A stretch of 64,000 nt of DNA. Origin: Rhodospirillales bacterium. Lineage in GTDB: Bacteria; Pseudomonadota; Alphaproteobacteria; Acetobacterales; Acetobacteraceae. Position 1 is the stretch's first letter; every line of letters begins with the position of its first letter. The position numbers and the translations under genes were made by a program. The stretch spans positions 85,309-149,308 of the forward strand of contig JANXTF010000099.1 of NCBI GenBank assembly GCA_025352565.1, given 5' to 3'. Below the pieces are notes generated by a model. That model had not been told where the DNA came from and searched no databases. It worked only from the letters and a program-made list of their open reading frames with translations. Below, one piece after another: positions 42,591-52,286 of the stretch.

Positions 42591-43400
42591 ATGATCGTGA
42601 ATGCGCGCATGTATTCGGTGACGCCCGAGGTCGCCGACCTGTGGGACGCGCTGCTGCGGTGCCTGACGGCGCGGGCCGGCGTGGCGGCTTCGGTGATCCG
42701 CCATGCGCCGCCCGCGCCGATCGAGGCGCTTTGGGAACGCGACGATATCGCGGCGGCGCTGATGTGCGGGCTGGCATTCGCGCGCACGGCAGCGCCCTGG
42801 CCGTTGCCGCTGGCCGCGATCGTGCCCGCTCCCGAACGCTATGGCGGGCGGGCCTGCTATATGAGCGACCTCGTGGTGCGGCGGGAGAGCGCGTCTCGCA
42901 CCGTCGAGGACCTCCACGGCGGCCGGATCGGGCTGACGGTGCCGGGGTCGCAGTCCGGCTGCTACGCGGCGTTGGAGTTCCTGGGCGGCACGGCGCGCTT
43001 CGCCGGAACCGTGGGGCCGCTGGTGACGCCGCGCGAAGCCGTGCGGGCCGTCGCGGAAGGCCGCGCGGATGTGGCGCCGGTCGATGCGTTCGCGTTGGAT
43101 CTGATGCGGGCGCACGCGCCGGAGCTGGTGGACGCCGTACGGGTGATCGCGACCACGCCTTCGCGGCCCTCGCCGCTGTTCGTGGCGTCGGCCGGGACGC
43201 CGCCGCCGATCGTGGCGGCGTGGCGGCGCGTGCTGGGCGAGGCGCATGAGCACAAGGAGGCCGCCTGCCTGATGCGGGCGCTGCTGGTGCGGCGTTTCGT
43301 CGCCGTGGAGCGGGAGGACTACGCGACGCTGGCGACGCGCGCGGCCAGCGTCGATCGAGCGGGCGATGCGGCGGCGGCATGGCGGGACGCGCGGCCATGA
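42591..43400 (+). CDS. PhnD/TauT-like type II periplasmic-binding-fold protein without signal peptide
   Basis: 269 residues from ATG 42591 with GGGGAAGG upstream. The fold is that of phosphonate/transferrin-type substrate-binding proteins: ALMCGLAFAR, YMSDLVVRRESASRTVEDLHGGRIGLTVPGSQSGCYAALEFL-type hinge, and GRADVAPVDAFALDLM. No signal peptide or lipobox is present, and no transporter genes lie nearby, so it may work in the cytoplasm as a sensor or enzyme-like binding protein. It overlaps the HAL-like gene by ATGA (43397-43400). Confidence 0.78.
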   Translation: MIVNARMYSVTPEVADLWDALLRCLTARAGVAASVIRHAPPAPIEALWERDDIAAALMCGLAFARTAAPWPLPLAAIVPAPERYGGRACYMSDLVVRRESASRTVEDLHGGRIGLTVPGSQSGCYAALEFLGGTARFAGTVGPLVTPREAVRAVAEGRADVAPVDAFALDLMRAHAPELVDAVRVIATTPSRPSPLFVASAGTPPPIVAAWRRVLGEAHEHKEAACLMRALLVRRFVAVEREDYATLATRAASVDRAGDAAAAWRDARP

Positions 43401-44857
43401 CCGTGACGCTCGATACGCGGCACGACATCACGCTCGATGCCGTGCGGCGGGTGGCCTGGGGCGGGGAGGACGTGCGCATCACCGAGGCCGCGCTCGACCG
43501 GATCGGGGCCGCGCGCGCGGCATTCATGGACATGCTGAACAACGATCCGGACGCGTTCGTGTACGGGGTCAGCAGCGGCTATGGCGTGATGGCGAAGGTC
43601 AGGCTCGATGCGGCCGCCCGGCGCGTCCACGCCGCCCGCGCGCCCGCCTCCGTGGCGGCGTTCGGCGAGGCCCTGCCCGAGCGTGTCGCGCGGGCGATGG
43701 TGCTGGCGCGGCTGGCCAACTTCATCGAGGGGCACGCGGCGGTCACTCCGGCGCTGGCGGTGGCGGTGGCCGGGATGCTGGACGGCCGCGCGTTGCCGGC
43801 GGTGTCGTGGGAAGGCCAGGGGGGTGCCGGGGAAATCCTGTCGATGGGGCCGCTGTTCCACGAACTTGGGCGCGGCTTTCCGCTGGCGGAGAAGGAGTCC
43901 CTGAGCCTCATCAACGGCTCGCCCAGTTCGGCCGCGCTGGTGGCCGACGCGGCGCTCATCGCGCCGCGGCGGCTGGCGCTGGCGTATCGCGTGATGGCGC
44001 TGTCCACCGAGGCGTTCCGGGCACCGATGGACGCGTATGACCCGGTGTTCGATGGTCTGTGGGGCGATGCGTCCGAGGCGGTGGCGCTGCGCGAGTTGCG
44101 GCGGCTGCTGGCGGGGGCCGGCCTGGATCGGCGGTTCTATCAGGCGCCGGTCAGCTACCGCATCCTGCCGCGCCTGTTCGGCCTGGGCGAACGCTGCGTC
44201 GGCGACGCGGTCCGGGCAGCGGGGACTTCGCTGTCCTCGGTGACCGACAATCCGGTTTTCATCGCGCCGACGCCTGGGCACCCGAAGGGACGCGCGCTCA
44301 GCAATGGCGGATACCACAACACCATGGCGTGGCCGGCGCTGGACGGGCTCGCCCATGTGTGGGCGGAACTGTGCCTGGTGGCCGACCGCCATACCAGCAA
44401 GATGCACGAGGGGGCCGTATCGCTGCTGCCGGACCGGCTGGCCGATGCGCGCCATCCCGGCGTGTCCACCGGCAACCTCGGCATGGTTCAGGTGGGCTAT
44501 GGCGAGGCGGCGCGGCACGCGGCGCAGCGCAGCTTCACGCCGCAGACCGAGGGCGGCGGCTTCGCGCAGAACGACATGGCGGCGCCGACCTTTGCCGCCT
44601 GGGGCAAGGAGCGCCGCGCCGGCAGATGCCTCGATGCCAGCCTCGCGATGCTCGCCATCGTCGCCGCGCGGGCGCTGGACATCACCGATCGGCCCGCGAC
44701 CCCGGCCCTCGCGGGGTTCCTGGCGGACGTCCGCGAAGTGTTTCCCCCGCTCGCGGACATGCCGCCGTTCGGCGCGGACATCGCCGTGCTGGCCCATGCG
44801 TTCACTGCCGTGGCGACGGGCGAGGCGGGCTTCGGCCTGGCGGCAATGGCCGCCTGA
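43397..44857 (+). CDS. Aromatic amino acid ammonia-lyase (HAL/PAL) family protein lacking the MIO serine
   Basis: 486 residues from ATG 43397 (ATGA overlap; ATG 43379 is an alternative). Family features: VYGVSSGYG (55-63, equivalent of the catalytic Tyr loop), LINGSPSSAA, VSYRILPRLFG, SVTDNPVFIAP and FAQNDMAAPTFAA. The loop that forms the MIO cofactor from Ala-Ser-Gly reads QGGAGEILSMGPL (141-153), with no serine between Ala and Gly. Classical lyase chemistry therefore looks impossible as encoded, and a different reaction or a binding role is likely. It is coupled to the PhnD-like gene and close to the ornithine-cyclodeaminase-like gene. Confidence 0.82.
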   Translation: MTVTLDTRHDITLDAVRRVAWGGEDVRITEAALDRIGAARAAFMDMLNNDPDAFVYGVSSGYGVMAKVRLDAAARRVHAARAPASVAAFGEALPERVARAMVLARLANFIEGHAAVTPALAVAVAGMLDGRALPAVSWEGQGGAGEILSMGPLFHELGRGFPLAEKESLSLINGSPSSAALVADAALIAPRRLALAYRVMALSTEAFRAPMDAYDPVFDGLWGDASEAVALRELRRLLAGAGLDRRFYQAPVSYRILPRLFGLGERCVGDAVRAAGTSLSSVTDNPVFIAPTPGHPKGRALSNGGYHNTMAWPALDGLAHVWAELCLVADRHTSKMHEGAVSLLPDRLADARHPGVSTGNLGMVQVGYGEAARHAAQRSFTPQTEGGGFAQNDMAAPTFAAWGKERRAGRCLDASLAMLAIVAARALDITDRPATPALAGFLADVREVFPPLADMPPFGADIAVLAHAFTAVATGEAGFGLAAMAA

Positions 44858-44898
44858 TCGCGCCAGAAGAATTGGCGGCGACGGTCGCCTGATCGGGG

Positions 44899-45507
44899 CT
44901 AGAAGACGAGGGGCAGCACGCCGTCCTTCTCGGCCTGCACGCTGCGGGCGACGAGGCTGCCGTCCGGTCCCTTGACGCCCGAAACCACGACGGTTGCGCC
45001 ATGTTTCAGCAGCGAGCGGTCGCCGGGGATGAAGGTGACGATCCGCACCTCGGGGCCCACGTCGATCTCCTGCGTGCCGCCCTTGTAGTTCAGCGTGAGG
45101 ACCTGCCCCTTGGCCGCTTTGCCGACCACGGAAACGGTGGCGTTGGTCATGGTCTGATCCGGTTGGGCCATGTCGCGGTGGCCTTCCCCGCTGCCGCGCA
45201 GGGCCTCGGGGAAGATGTGGACCTCCTGCGCGTGCAGCTTGCCATCCATGCCCTTGATGGCCGCCGAGCCCACGAAATCGCCGGGCTTGATGTCGGAAAG
45301 CTGGCGGTTGGCCAAGGCGATGATCCGCGTGTCGTCGCGCAGGATGACGGTAAGGGGGCCGGCGGCTGCCGTGTTCACCACCAGGGTGTCGCCGGTCAGC
45401 GTCTCCACGATGCCGGACACACGGGCGGGGGCCTGGGCCTGGGCTGGCCCGGACATTTGCGACCAGGCGGCGAAAGCCAGGGCGGCCATGACGGAGGATG
45501 CGCGCAT
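44899..45507 (-). CDS. Exported beta-rich protein of unknown function (DUF5666-like)
   Basis: 202 residues with a Sec signal peptide (MRASSVMAALAFAAW...AQAQA, cleavage near residue 25). The mature part has repeated OB-like beta segments: VSGIVETLTGDTLVVNT, RDDTRIIALANRQLSDIKPGDFVG and GATVVVSGVKGPDGSLVARS. Similar short strands with DxTxI and KPGDxV occur in DUF5666-type proteins; I cannot confirm the family. Probably periplasmic. It precedes, on the opposite strand, the end of the HAL-like gene and follows the lipoprotein gene by 26 bases. Confidence 0.6.
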   Translation of the reverse strand: MRASSVMAALAFAAWSQMSGPAQAQAPARVSGIVETLTGDTLVVNTAAAGPLTVILRDDTRIIALANRQLSDIKPGDFVGSAAIKGMDGKLHAQEVHIFPEALRGSGEGHRDMAQPDQTMTNATVSVVGKAAKGQVLTLNYKGGTQEIDVGPEVRIVTFIPGDRSLLKHGATVVVSGVKGPDGSLVARSVQAEKDGVLPLVF

Positions 45508-45533
45508 TGTCTCGTTTCCTTGTTGCCGACGGC

Positions 45534-46049
45534 CTATCGGATGAACACCAGCTGCACCTGTCCGACCTCGAAGCCGAACTTCGATACCCTGGCGTTGTTC
45601 AGCACCACCTTGTCGCTTTGGCGGAACAGCCAGTCGTCGAAATCGACGCGATAGGTGCTGTCGCCCGCCTTCAGATCGGCCGTGTAGGTCATCCGGTACG
45701 CGTTGCCCTCGGTGCGCCCGATCGCGGGGCCGATCACGTCGGGCGCGGTGCCTTCCCAGGTGGTGGCGCCGGTCTTGCGGAAGGTCCAGTGACGCTGCTG
45801 CCGCTCCCCGTCATCGTAGGTGAAATCCTCGTCGAGCCTGAGCACGGAGCCGTCCCACGCACCATGCATGGCCACCTTAAACTGCCGCTTCACATCGCCG
45901 GAGCGGCTGAGGAACAGGCCGTAGGCGACCGAGTCGCCCTGGAAATACTCATTGAGCGCCATCACCGGCTGGCCCGCCTTGAATTGATCGACGGTCATGG
46001 ACGCGCAGCCCGTGAGCGGCAGCAGAGCGAGCAGAGCTAGACGGCGCAT
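45534..46049 (-). CDS. DUF3833-like lipoprotein
   Basis: 171 residues from the second of two adjacent ATGs (46049; AAGGA 6 bases upstream). The N-terminus RRLALLALLPLTGCASM is a lipoprotein signal with lipobox LTGC, so it should be an envelope lipoprotein. The mature part has YFQGDSVAYGLFLSRSGDVKRQF, FTYDDGERQQRHWTF and VDFDDWLFRQSDKVVLNNARVSKFG, which match the DUF3833 pattern. Function unknown. It may be co-transcribed with the exported protein downstream (44899-45507). Confidence 0.82.
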   Translation of the reverse strand: MRRLALLALLPLTGCASMTVDQFKAGQPVMALNEYFQGDSVAYGLFLSRSGDVKRQFKVAMHGAWDGSVLRLDEDFTYDDGERQQRHWTFRKTGATTWEGTAPDVIGPAIGRTEGNAYRMTYTADLKAGDSTYRVDFDDWLFRQSDKVVLNNARVSKFGFEVGQVQLVFIR

Positions 46050-46097
46050 CATGATCCTTGTGGCTGACCGTTGGATAGAACGCCCAACCGGGCGGCA

Positions 46098-48344
46098 TCA
46101 CAAGAAGCTGACCGGATCGACATCCACATCGACCCGCGCGCTGCCGCGCACCTTCACGCGGTCGAGCCAAGCACGGAGCAGCGGCTGCACCGCGATCTCT
46201 CTGCGGGTCTTCAGCAGCAGCCGCCGCCGGTGCCGGCCGCGCAGCAACGCGAGCGGGGCAGGGGCGGGGCCGAGCACCACGAGGCCCTCGCCGTGCGGCG
46301 CGGCGCGGCCGAGGTCGCGGGCGAGGATGTCCGCCGCCTCGGCGGTATCGGCGCTGACGATGAGGGCGGCGAGGCGGCCATAGGGCGGCCAGTTGCCGGG
46401 GCGGCGCTGGTCGGCCTCGCGGGCCATGAAATCGGCGAGGCTGCCGTGCAGCAGCGCCTGCATGACGGGGTGTTCGGGCGAAAAGGTTTGCAGCAGCACG
46501 CGGCCGGGCGCCTCGGCGCGGCCGGCGCGGCCGGCGACCTGGTGCAGCAATTGGACCGTGCGCTCGGCGGCGCGCAGGTCGCCGCCGGCGAGGCCGAGAT
46601 CGGCATCGACCACGCCGACCAGCGTGAGGTGCGGGAAATGCCAGCCCTTGGCGACGATCTGGGTGCCGATGATGAGGTCCACCTCTCGCGCGGAGATGCT
46701 GCGCGCGGCTTCGGCCGCCGAATCGGGGCCGGGCAGGGTGTCGCTCGCCATCACCAGCAACCGCGCCTCGGGGAACAGCGCGCGGGCCTCCTCGGTGATG
46801 CGTTCCACGCCGGGGCCGATGGGCGTGAGGCTGTGTTCGGCACGGCACTGGGGGCAGGCGGGCGGAATCGGCTCGGCGCGGCCGCAATGGTGGCATTGCA
46901 GCTGGCGGCGGATGCGGTGCTCCACCAGCCAGGCGGTGCAGTTCGGGCAGGCCATGCGGTGCCCGCAGGCGCGGCACAGCGTGAGCGGCGCGTAGCCCCG
47001 GCGGTTGAGGAACAGCATGGACTGCTCGCCCGACTCCAGGTTCGCGCGGATCGCCTCGACGAGAGGCGGCGCCAGGAAATGCCCGCGCTCGGGTGCCGCG
47101 TCGCGCAGGTCGATCAGGCCGATCTCGGGCAGGGTGGCGCCGCCGTGGCGCGCGGGCAGGCGAAGATGGCGGTAGCGGCCGGCCTCGACATTGGCGACGG
47201 TCTCGAGGCTGGGCGTGGCCGAGGAGAGGATGGCGAGCGCGCCGCACAGCCGGGCGCGGACCACCGCCATGTCGCGGGCATGGTACACCACACCGTCCTC
47301 CTGCTTGAACGCCGTCTCGTGCTCCTCGTCGATCACCACGAGGCCGAGGTCGGGGAAGGGCAGGAACAGCGCCGACCGGGCGCCCACCACCACCCAGGCC
47401 TCGCCGGCCGCGACCGCGCGCCAGGTGAGGCGGCGGGTGCGGGAGGCGAGGTCGGAATGCCAGATGGCGGGCCCCACGCCGAAGCGCGCCTCGAAGCGTT
47501 CCAGCCATTGCGACGACAGCGCGATCTCGGGCAGCAGAACCAGGGCCTGGCGGTTCTGGCGGAGGCACTCGGCGATCGCCTCCATGTACACCTCGGTCTT
47601 GCCCGAACCCGTGACGCCGTCGAGCAGCGTCACGGAGAACGCCCGCGCGGCGGTGGCCTCCCGCAAGGCGGCGGCGGCTTCCTCCTGGTCGCGGGCGAGC
47701 ACCGGGCCGGGATGCTCGGGGTCCGGTCGGCCAAAGGGAGGAAGCGAGGGCAGGGCGGCCGGCATCAGCAGGCCCGCGTTGCCCATCGCGCGGATGATGG
47801 CGGCGCTGGCGCCGCCGGCCTCGGCAAGTGCCGCCGTGCCGCGCGGGTGGCCGTCGGCCAGTACCGCCAGCACGCGGGCGCGGGCCTCGGTGAGGCGAAC
47901 GGCCGCCGGCGGCGCTTGAGCCAAAGCCCAGCCGAGCGGCGGCGAATCCGGGCGCAGCGCGTTGACCCGCAAGGCCATGGCCAGCACGTCGCCGGGCGGG
48001 GCCAGGGTGTAGCTGGCGATCCAGTCCACCAGGCGGCGGAGGTCCGCGCGCATTGGCGGGGCGTCCAGGATCGCGGCCAGCGGCTTGAGGCGGTTGTCGC
48101 CCACGCAGCGGTCGGCCGGGCCGTCCCACACCACGCCCACCTCCTCGCGCCGGTTGAGCGGCACCAGCACGATGTCGCCCGGCTGGGGATCGAGCTCGCG
48201 CGGCACGCGGTAGTCGAACGGACCCGCGAACGGGTAGGGCAGCAGCACGGGCACCCGCCGGAAACGGTCTTCCGGGGGGGCGAGCAGAGTCGGCTCGTCG
48301 GCCGGGGGGAGCCTGTTCCTGTGCCTTCTGTCCCGCATCGCCAT
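46098..48344 (-). CDS. priA: Primosomal replication protein N' (restart helicase PriA)
   Basis: 748 residues. The N-terminal DNA-binding domain has VLLPYPFAGPFDYRVP and VLVPLNRREEVGVVW. Helicase motifs: Walker A GVTGSGKTEVYMEAI, LLPEIALSSQW, DEEH box VVIDEEHETAFKQED, and STTATPSLET-like ILSSATPSLETV. The zinc-binding insert has CRACGHRMACPNC and CHHCGR...CPQC. It reloads the replisome at collapsed forks. ATGs at 48344 and 48338 are both possible starts. Several long antisense frames across it are composition artefacts. Confidence 0.96.
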   Translation of the reverse strand: MAMRDRRHRNRLPPADEPTLLAPPEDRFRRVPVLLPYPFAGPFDYRVPRELDPQPGDIVLVPLNRREEVGVVWDGPADRCVGDNRLKPLAAILDAPPMRADLRRLVDWIASYTLAPPGDVLAMALRVNALRPDSPPLGWALAQAPPAAVRLTEARARVLAVLADGHPRGTAALAEAGGASAAIIRAMGNAGLLMPAALPSLPPFGRPDPEHPGPVLARDQEEAAAALREATAARAFSVTLLDGVTGSGKTEVYMEAIAECLRQNRQALVLLPEIALSSQWLERFEARFGVGPAIWHSDLASRTRRLTWRAVAAGEAWVVVGARSALFLPFPDLGLVVIDEEHETAFKQEDGVVYHARDMAVVRARLCGALAILSSATPSLETVANVEAGRYRHLRLPARHGGATLPEIGLIDLRDAAPERGHFLAPPLVEAIRANLESGEQSMLFLNRRGYAPLTLCRACGHRMACPNCTAWLVEHRIRRQLQCHHCGRAEPIPPACPQCRAEHSLTPIGPGVERITEEARALFPEARLLVMASDTLPGPDSAAEAARSISAREVDLIIGTQIVAKGWHFPHLTLVGVVDADLGLAGGDLRAAERTVQLLHQVAGRAGRAEAPGRVLLQTFSPEHPVMQALLHGSLADFMAREADQRRPGNWPPYGRLAALIVSADTAEAADILARDLGRAAPHGEGLVVLGPAPAPLALLRGRHRRRLLLKTRREIAVQPLLRAWLDRVKVRGSARVDVDVDPVSFL

Positions 48345-48462
48345 GCGGTATGCTGTGCCCGAACTCGACGCGCCCTAACAGGCCCCGACTCCGGAAAGGC
48401 CGCATGGCTCCTGTCCGCTCCCGCGCCGCGATGCGCCCCGCGATGCCCCCCGCGATGGCCCG

Positions 48463-49106
48463 ATGACCACCGCCCCGCGTCGCGCGCCGGATGTGGCGGG
48501 CGCGGATGTCGCGGCCTATCTGCGGGCCAATCCCGGCTTCCTGGCCGAGCATCCGGAGCTGTACCGCGCGCTGGCCCCCCCCGTGCGGGTGCATGGCGAG
48601 GCGATGGCCGATCATATGGCGGCGATGCTGCGGGCCGAGCGGGTCCATGCCGCGATGATGGCCGAACGCGCCGATGGCGTGCTGGCGGCGGGGCGGGCGG
48701 CGGCCGGCCTCGCGTCGCGGGTGCAGACGGCGGTGCTGGCTTTGCTGCGAAGCGCCAACCCGATCGACTGCGTGTTCTCCGAAATCGCGGCGCTGCTGGG
48801 CATCGACGCGGCGGCGCTGTGCGCCGAGGGCCACATGGCCGGTGCGCGCCCGATCCCGCCCGGCACCGTGGGGCGCCTGATGACGAGCCGCATCGTGATG
48901 TTCCGCGACTCGGTGACCGATGCGCGGCTGCTCCATGGCGAGGCGGCCGGCCTTGCGCGGCGGGACGCGCTGGTGCGGGTGCCCGGCGAGGGGCCGGCGG
49001 TGCTGCTGACGCTGGCCAGCCGCGAGCGCGCGGCACTCGACCCGGTGCAGGGAGCCGGCGCGCTCGGCTTCCTCGGCCGCGCGGTGGCGGCGGCGCTGGG
49101 CCGCTG

Positions 49107-49107
<1 letters not shown>
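48463..49107 (+). CDS. DUF484 family protein (GAF-like)
   Basis: 214 residues. N-terminal DVAAYLRANPGFLAEHPELYRAL is the DUF484 hallmark, followed by a helical segment and a GAF-like domain (about 95-205) containing DALVRVPGEGPAVLLTLASRERAA. DUF484 genes commonly precede a tyrosine recombinase, as here: the stop overlaps the xerC start (TGATG, 49105-49109). Role unknown, possibly linked to chromosome dimer resolution. Confidence 0.88.
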
Positions 49108-50018
<911 letters not shown>

Positions 50019-50022
50019 ACGC

Positions 50023-50991
50023 TTACCCCACGAACCGCGCCAGCCGCACCGCCGTGTGGCCGCGGCTCGGGCGCAGGCTGGGCATCACCATCAGGCAATC
50101 GTCGTGCGGCGTGCGGATTTCGGTGGCGCCGTCCATCGCGATCAGCGTGTTCCGCTCGCGCACGATCTCGCCGCCCTCGAAATGCCGTACGAACGAGAAG
50201 CCGGCGGTGGCGGCGGTGACCACCATGGTGACCTCGGCGCAGCGGCGGGCGGACAGCGGATTTGGCGTGGCCGATGCCGCCACCGCCATGCCGGCATGGC
50301 GCAGCAGCGCGGCGATGGTCGCCTCCACCTGCGCCACCGTCGCCGGCTCCCAATGCTGTCCGGCCTCCACCAGATTGGCGACCGGCGCCGCGTTCTCGAT
50401 CGCGAACCGGCCGTAGTCGATCAGCCGCCGGCCGCTGACATGGCCCCGATCGGCGATCGCCATCGCCGGCGTGCCGATGGCGCGGGCGAGATCGCGGCCC
50501 TTGCCGGTGATGCCGCTCAGCATCAGCGGCTCGGAGGGCCAGAGCATCGAATGCAGGTCGAGCAGCACATCGACGCTGTCGATCAAGGGCCGGATCTGGC
50601 GGGCGCGGTCCAGCTCGCTCGACTGCCGGGCGCCTTCCAGCACCGTCAGATCCCATAGCCGGTTGAAATCCTCGTCGAGGAAGCGGCTGGCGGTGGGCTG
50701 CGCCGGGTCGAACCGGGCGAAGGCGGCGAGGTTGTTGAAACCGAGCGTGAGGCGGCCGCGACGGGGGCGAATGCCCGCGCGGAGCATCCGATCGAGCACG
50801 ATGGCGCCGGCCAACTCGTTGCCGTGGGTCAGCGCCACGATGGCGACATGCGGGCCGGCCGCGTCACCGGCGAAGCTGTGGTAGCCGGGGATGCCCGTGT
50901 TGCCGGCGAGCCATGGCGAGATGTCGGGCGCCCCGATCCGCACCTCGAACAAAGGCAGCTCCACCTGGCCCGCGCCAGCCGGCATCATCAT
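50023..50991 (-). CDS. Succinylglutamate desuccinylase / aspartoacylase family protein (M14-like)
   Basis: 322 residues from the first of three ATGs at 50991, which overlaps the ArgE-like stop as ATGA. Zinc-site motifs are IVALTHGNELAGA (HxxE) and DVLLDLHSML (second His). Substrate-pocket features and the C-terminal beta domain (AATAGFSFVRHFEGGEIVRE) fit the family. It probably removes an acyl group from an N-acyl amino acid. Coupling to an ArgE-type deacetylase suggests a two-enzyme N-acyl amino acid degradation route. Ends 5 bases from the convergent xerC stop. Confidence 0.87.
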   Translation of the reverse strand: MMMPAGAGQVELPLFEVRIGAPDISPWLAGNTGIPGYHSFAGDAAGPHVAIVALTHGNELAGAIVLDRMLRAGIRPRRGRLTLGFNNLAAFARFDPAQPTASRFLDEDFNRLWDLTVLEGARQSSELDRARQIRPLIDSVDVLLDLHSMLWPSEPLMLSGITGKGRDLARAIGTPAMAIADRGHVSGRRLIDYGRFAIENAAPVANLVEAGQHWEPATVAQVEATIAALLRHAGMAVAASATPNPLSARRCAEVTMVVTAATAGFSFVRHFEGGEIVRERNTLIAMDGATEIRTPHDDCLMVMPSLRPSRGHTAVRLARFVG

Positions 50992-52163
50992 GCGGCGAGA
51001 CGGTCGGCGAGGCGGCGCAGGAAGGCGTCGCAGGCGGCAAGCTGGCTCTCGGCGATCCATTCGTCGGGCTGGTGGGCCTGGGCGATGTCGCCCGGCCCGC
51101 ACACGATGCACGGTATGCCGGCCTGCTGGTACAGCCCGCCCTCGGTGCCGTAGCTGACGCGCCCGGTGGTGTTCGAGCCGGTCAGCTGCTGCACCATGGC
51201 GGCGAGCGGATGGCCGGGCGCCAGCGACATGCCGGGAATCCAGTTCATCTCCTCGAAAACGAACCCGCATTCGGGGCCGATCGCGCGCATCGCGGGTTCG
51301 ATCGCGGCCGTCACATGGGCACGCAGCCGGTCGGCTTCGGTGAAGAAATCATCGCCTGGGATGGTGCGCCACTCCATGGTGAAAGCGCATCGCTCGGGGA
51401 TGATGTTGAGAATGCTGCCGCCCTCGACGGTGCCGACATGGACAGTCGTGTGCGGCGGGTCGAAGCCATCGGCGAACGGCCCTTCCGTCGCGCGCCGCTT
51501 TGCGTCCGCCGCGATCCACGAAAGCGCCTCGGCGGCGGCATATATCGCGTTCACGCCGCGTCCGGGCTGGCTGGAATGGCCGGGCCTGCCGCGCGCGATC
51601 ACCCGCAGCGCGAGGCGGCCTTTATGGGCCAGGATCGGCTGCATCATGCTCGGTTCGCCCACGATGCACATCTCCGGGCGCAGGCCGCTTTGCGCGAGGT
51701 CGGTCACCAGGCGGCGCGCGCCGCCCATGTCGATCTCCTCGTCGAAGGTGATGAACAGATGGATCGGCCGGCGCAGGCCGCGCGCCAGGAAGTCCGGCAC
51801 GCAAGCGAGGCATGCGGCGACGAAGCCCTTCATGTCGGTGGCGCCGCGCCCGATCAGCCGGCCCCCGGCCCGCCGCAGGGCGAAGGGATCGGCGGTCCAT
51901 GCCTGCCCATCGACCGGCACCGTGTCGACATGGCCCGACAGCGCGACGCCGCCTGCCGTCCCGGGTCCGATGATGGCGTGCAGATTGGCCTTGCCGCCGG
52001 CCGCATCGGTGCTGACGCGATACGGCACGCCGAACCCATCGAGATAGCCGCGCACGAAGGCGATCAGGTCGAGGTTCGAGCTGTCGCTGGTGGTGTCGAA
52101 GCCGACGAGGCGCGCGAGCATCTCATGGGTCGTGAAACGGAGAGGGGGGCTGGGTGCAGGCAT
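50988..52163 (-). CDS. M20 family amidohydrolase, acetylornithine deacetylase (ArgE)-like
   Basis: 391 residues from ATG 52163 (the frame continues open upstream into the TetR gene). Metal-site blocks: LSGHVDTVPVDG, GRGATDMKGFVAACLA and FITFDEEIDMGGARR. GHSSQPGRGVNAIY is the dimerisation-domain signature, and SYGTEGGLYQQAGIPCIVCGPGDIAQAHQPDEW completes the active site. It resembles ArgE but in this context may act on another N-acyl amino acid. Divergent from a TetR gene with an inverted repeat in the gap, so it is probably regulated by it. Confidence 0.9.
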   Translation of the reverse strand: MPAPSPPLRFTTHEMLARLVGFDTTSDSSNLDLIAFVRGYLDGFGVPYRVSTDAAGGKANLHAIIGPGTAGGVALSGHVDTVPVDGQAWTADPFALRRAGGRLIGRGATDMKGFVAACLACVPDFLARGLRRPIHLFITFDEEIDMGGARRLVTDLAQSGLRPEMCIVGEPSMMQPILAHKGRLALRVIARGRPGHSSQPGRGVNAIYAAAEALSWIAADAKRRATEGPFADGFDPPHTTVHVGTVEGGSILNIIPERCAFTMEWRTIPGDDFFTEADRLRAHVTAAIEPAMRAIGPECGFVFEEMNWIPGMSLAPGHPLAAMVQQLTGSNTTGRVSYGTEGGLYQQAGIPCIVCGPGDIAQAHQPDEWIAESQLAACDAFLRRLADRLAA

Positions 52164-52264
52164 GGGCAGGCAGTCTATACGGGCGCGCGCGGGCGGCAAC
52201 CGGGAGACCGGCCGCGCGCGCACCGGCCATGACACGGGCGATCCGTCGACCTTGCGCGCGACAT

Positions 52265-52282
52265 TCATGATGTTCATAATGA
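52265..52282. promoter_or_regulatory. Imperfect palindrome between argE-like and tetR genes
   Basis: TCATGATGTTCATAATGA is an imperfect 18-base palindrome (7 of 9 arm positions match) ending 4 bases before the TetR start codon, within the 123-base divergent gap. It is AT-rich against its surroundings. Its size and place suit a TetR operator controlling both directions; binding is inferred. Confidence 0.5.
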
Positions 52283-52286
52283 TTGT

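Noticed and set aside
41509..43542. 677-codon version of the ornithine-cyclodeaminase-like gene
   Set aside because: The extra N-terminal 340 codons are antisense to the PhnD-like gene and low-complexity Arg/Pro/Ala; the conserved protein begins near 42510.
46071..49106. Upstream part of a 1315-codon plus-strand open frame ending in xerC
   Set aside because: Only the last 303 codons (from 49107) match XerC; the rest is antisense to priA or out of frame with DUF484 and lacks recognisable domains.
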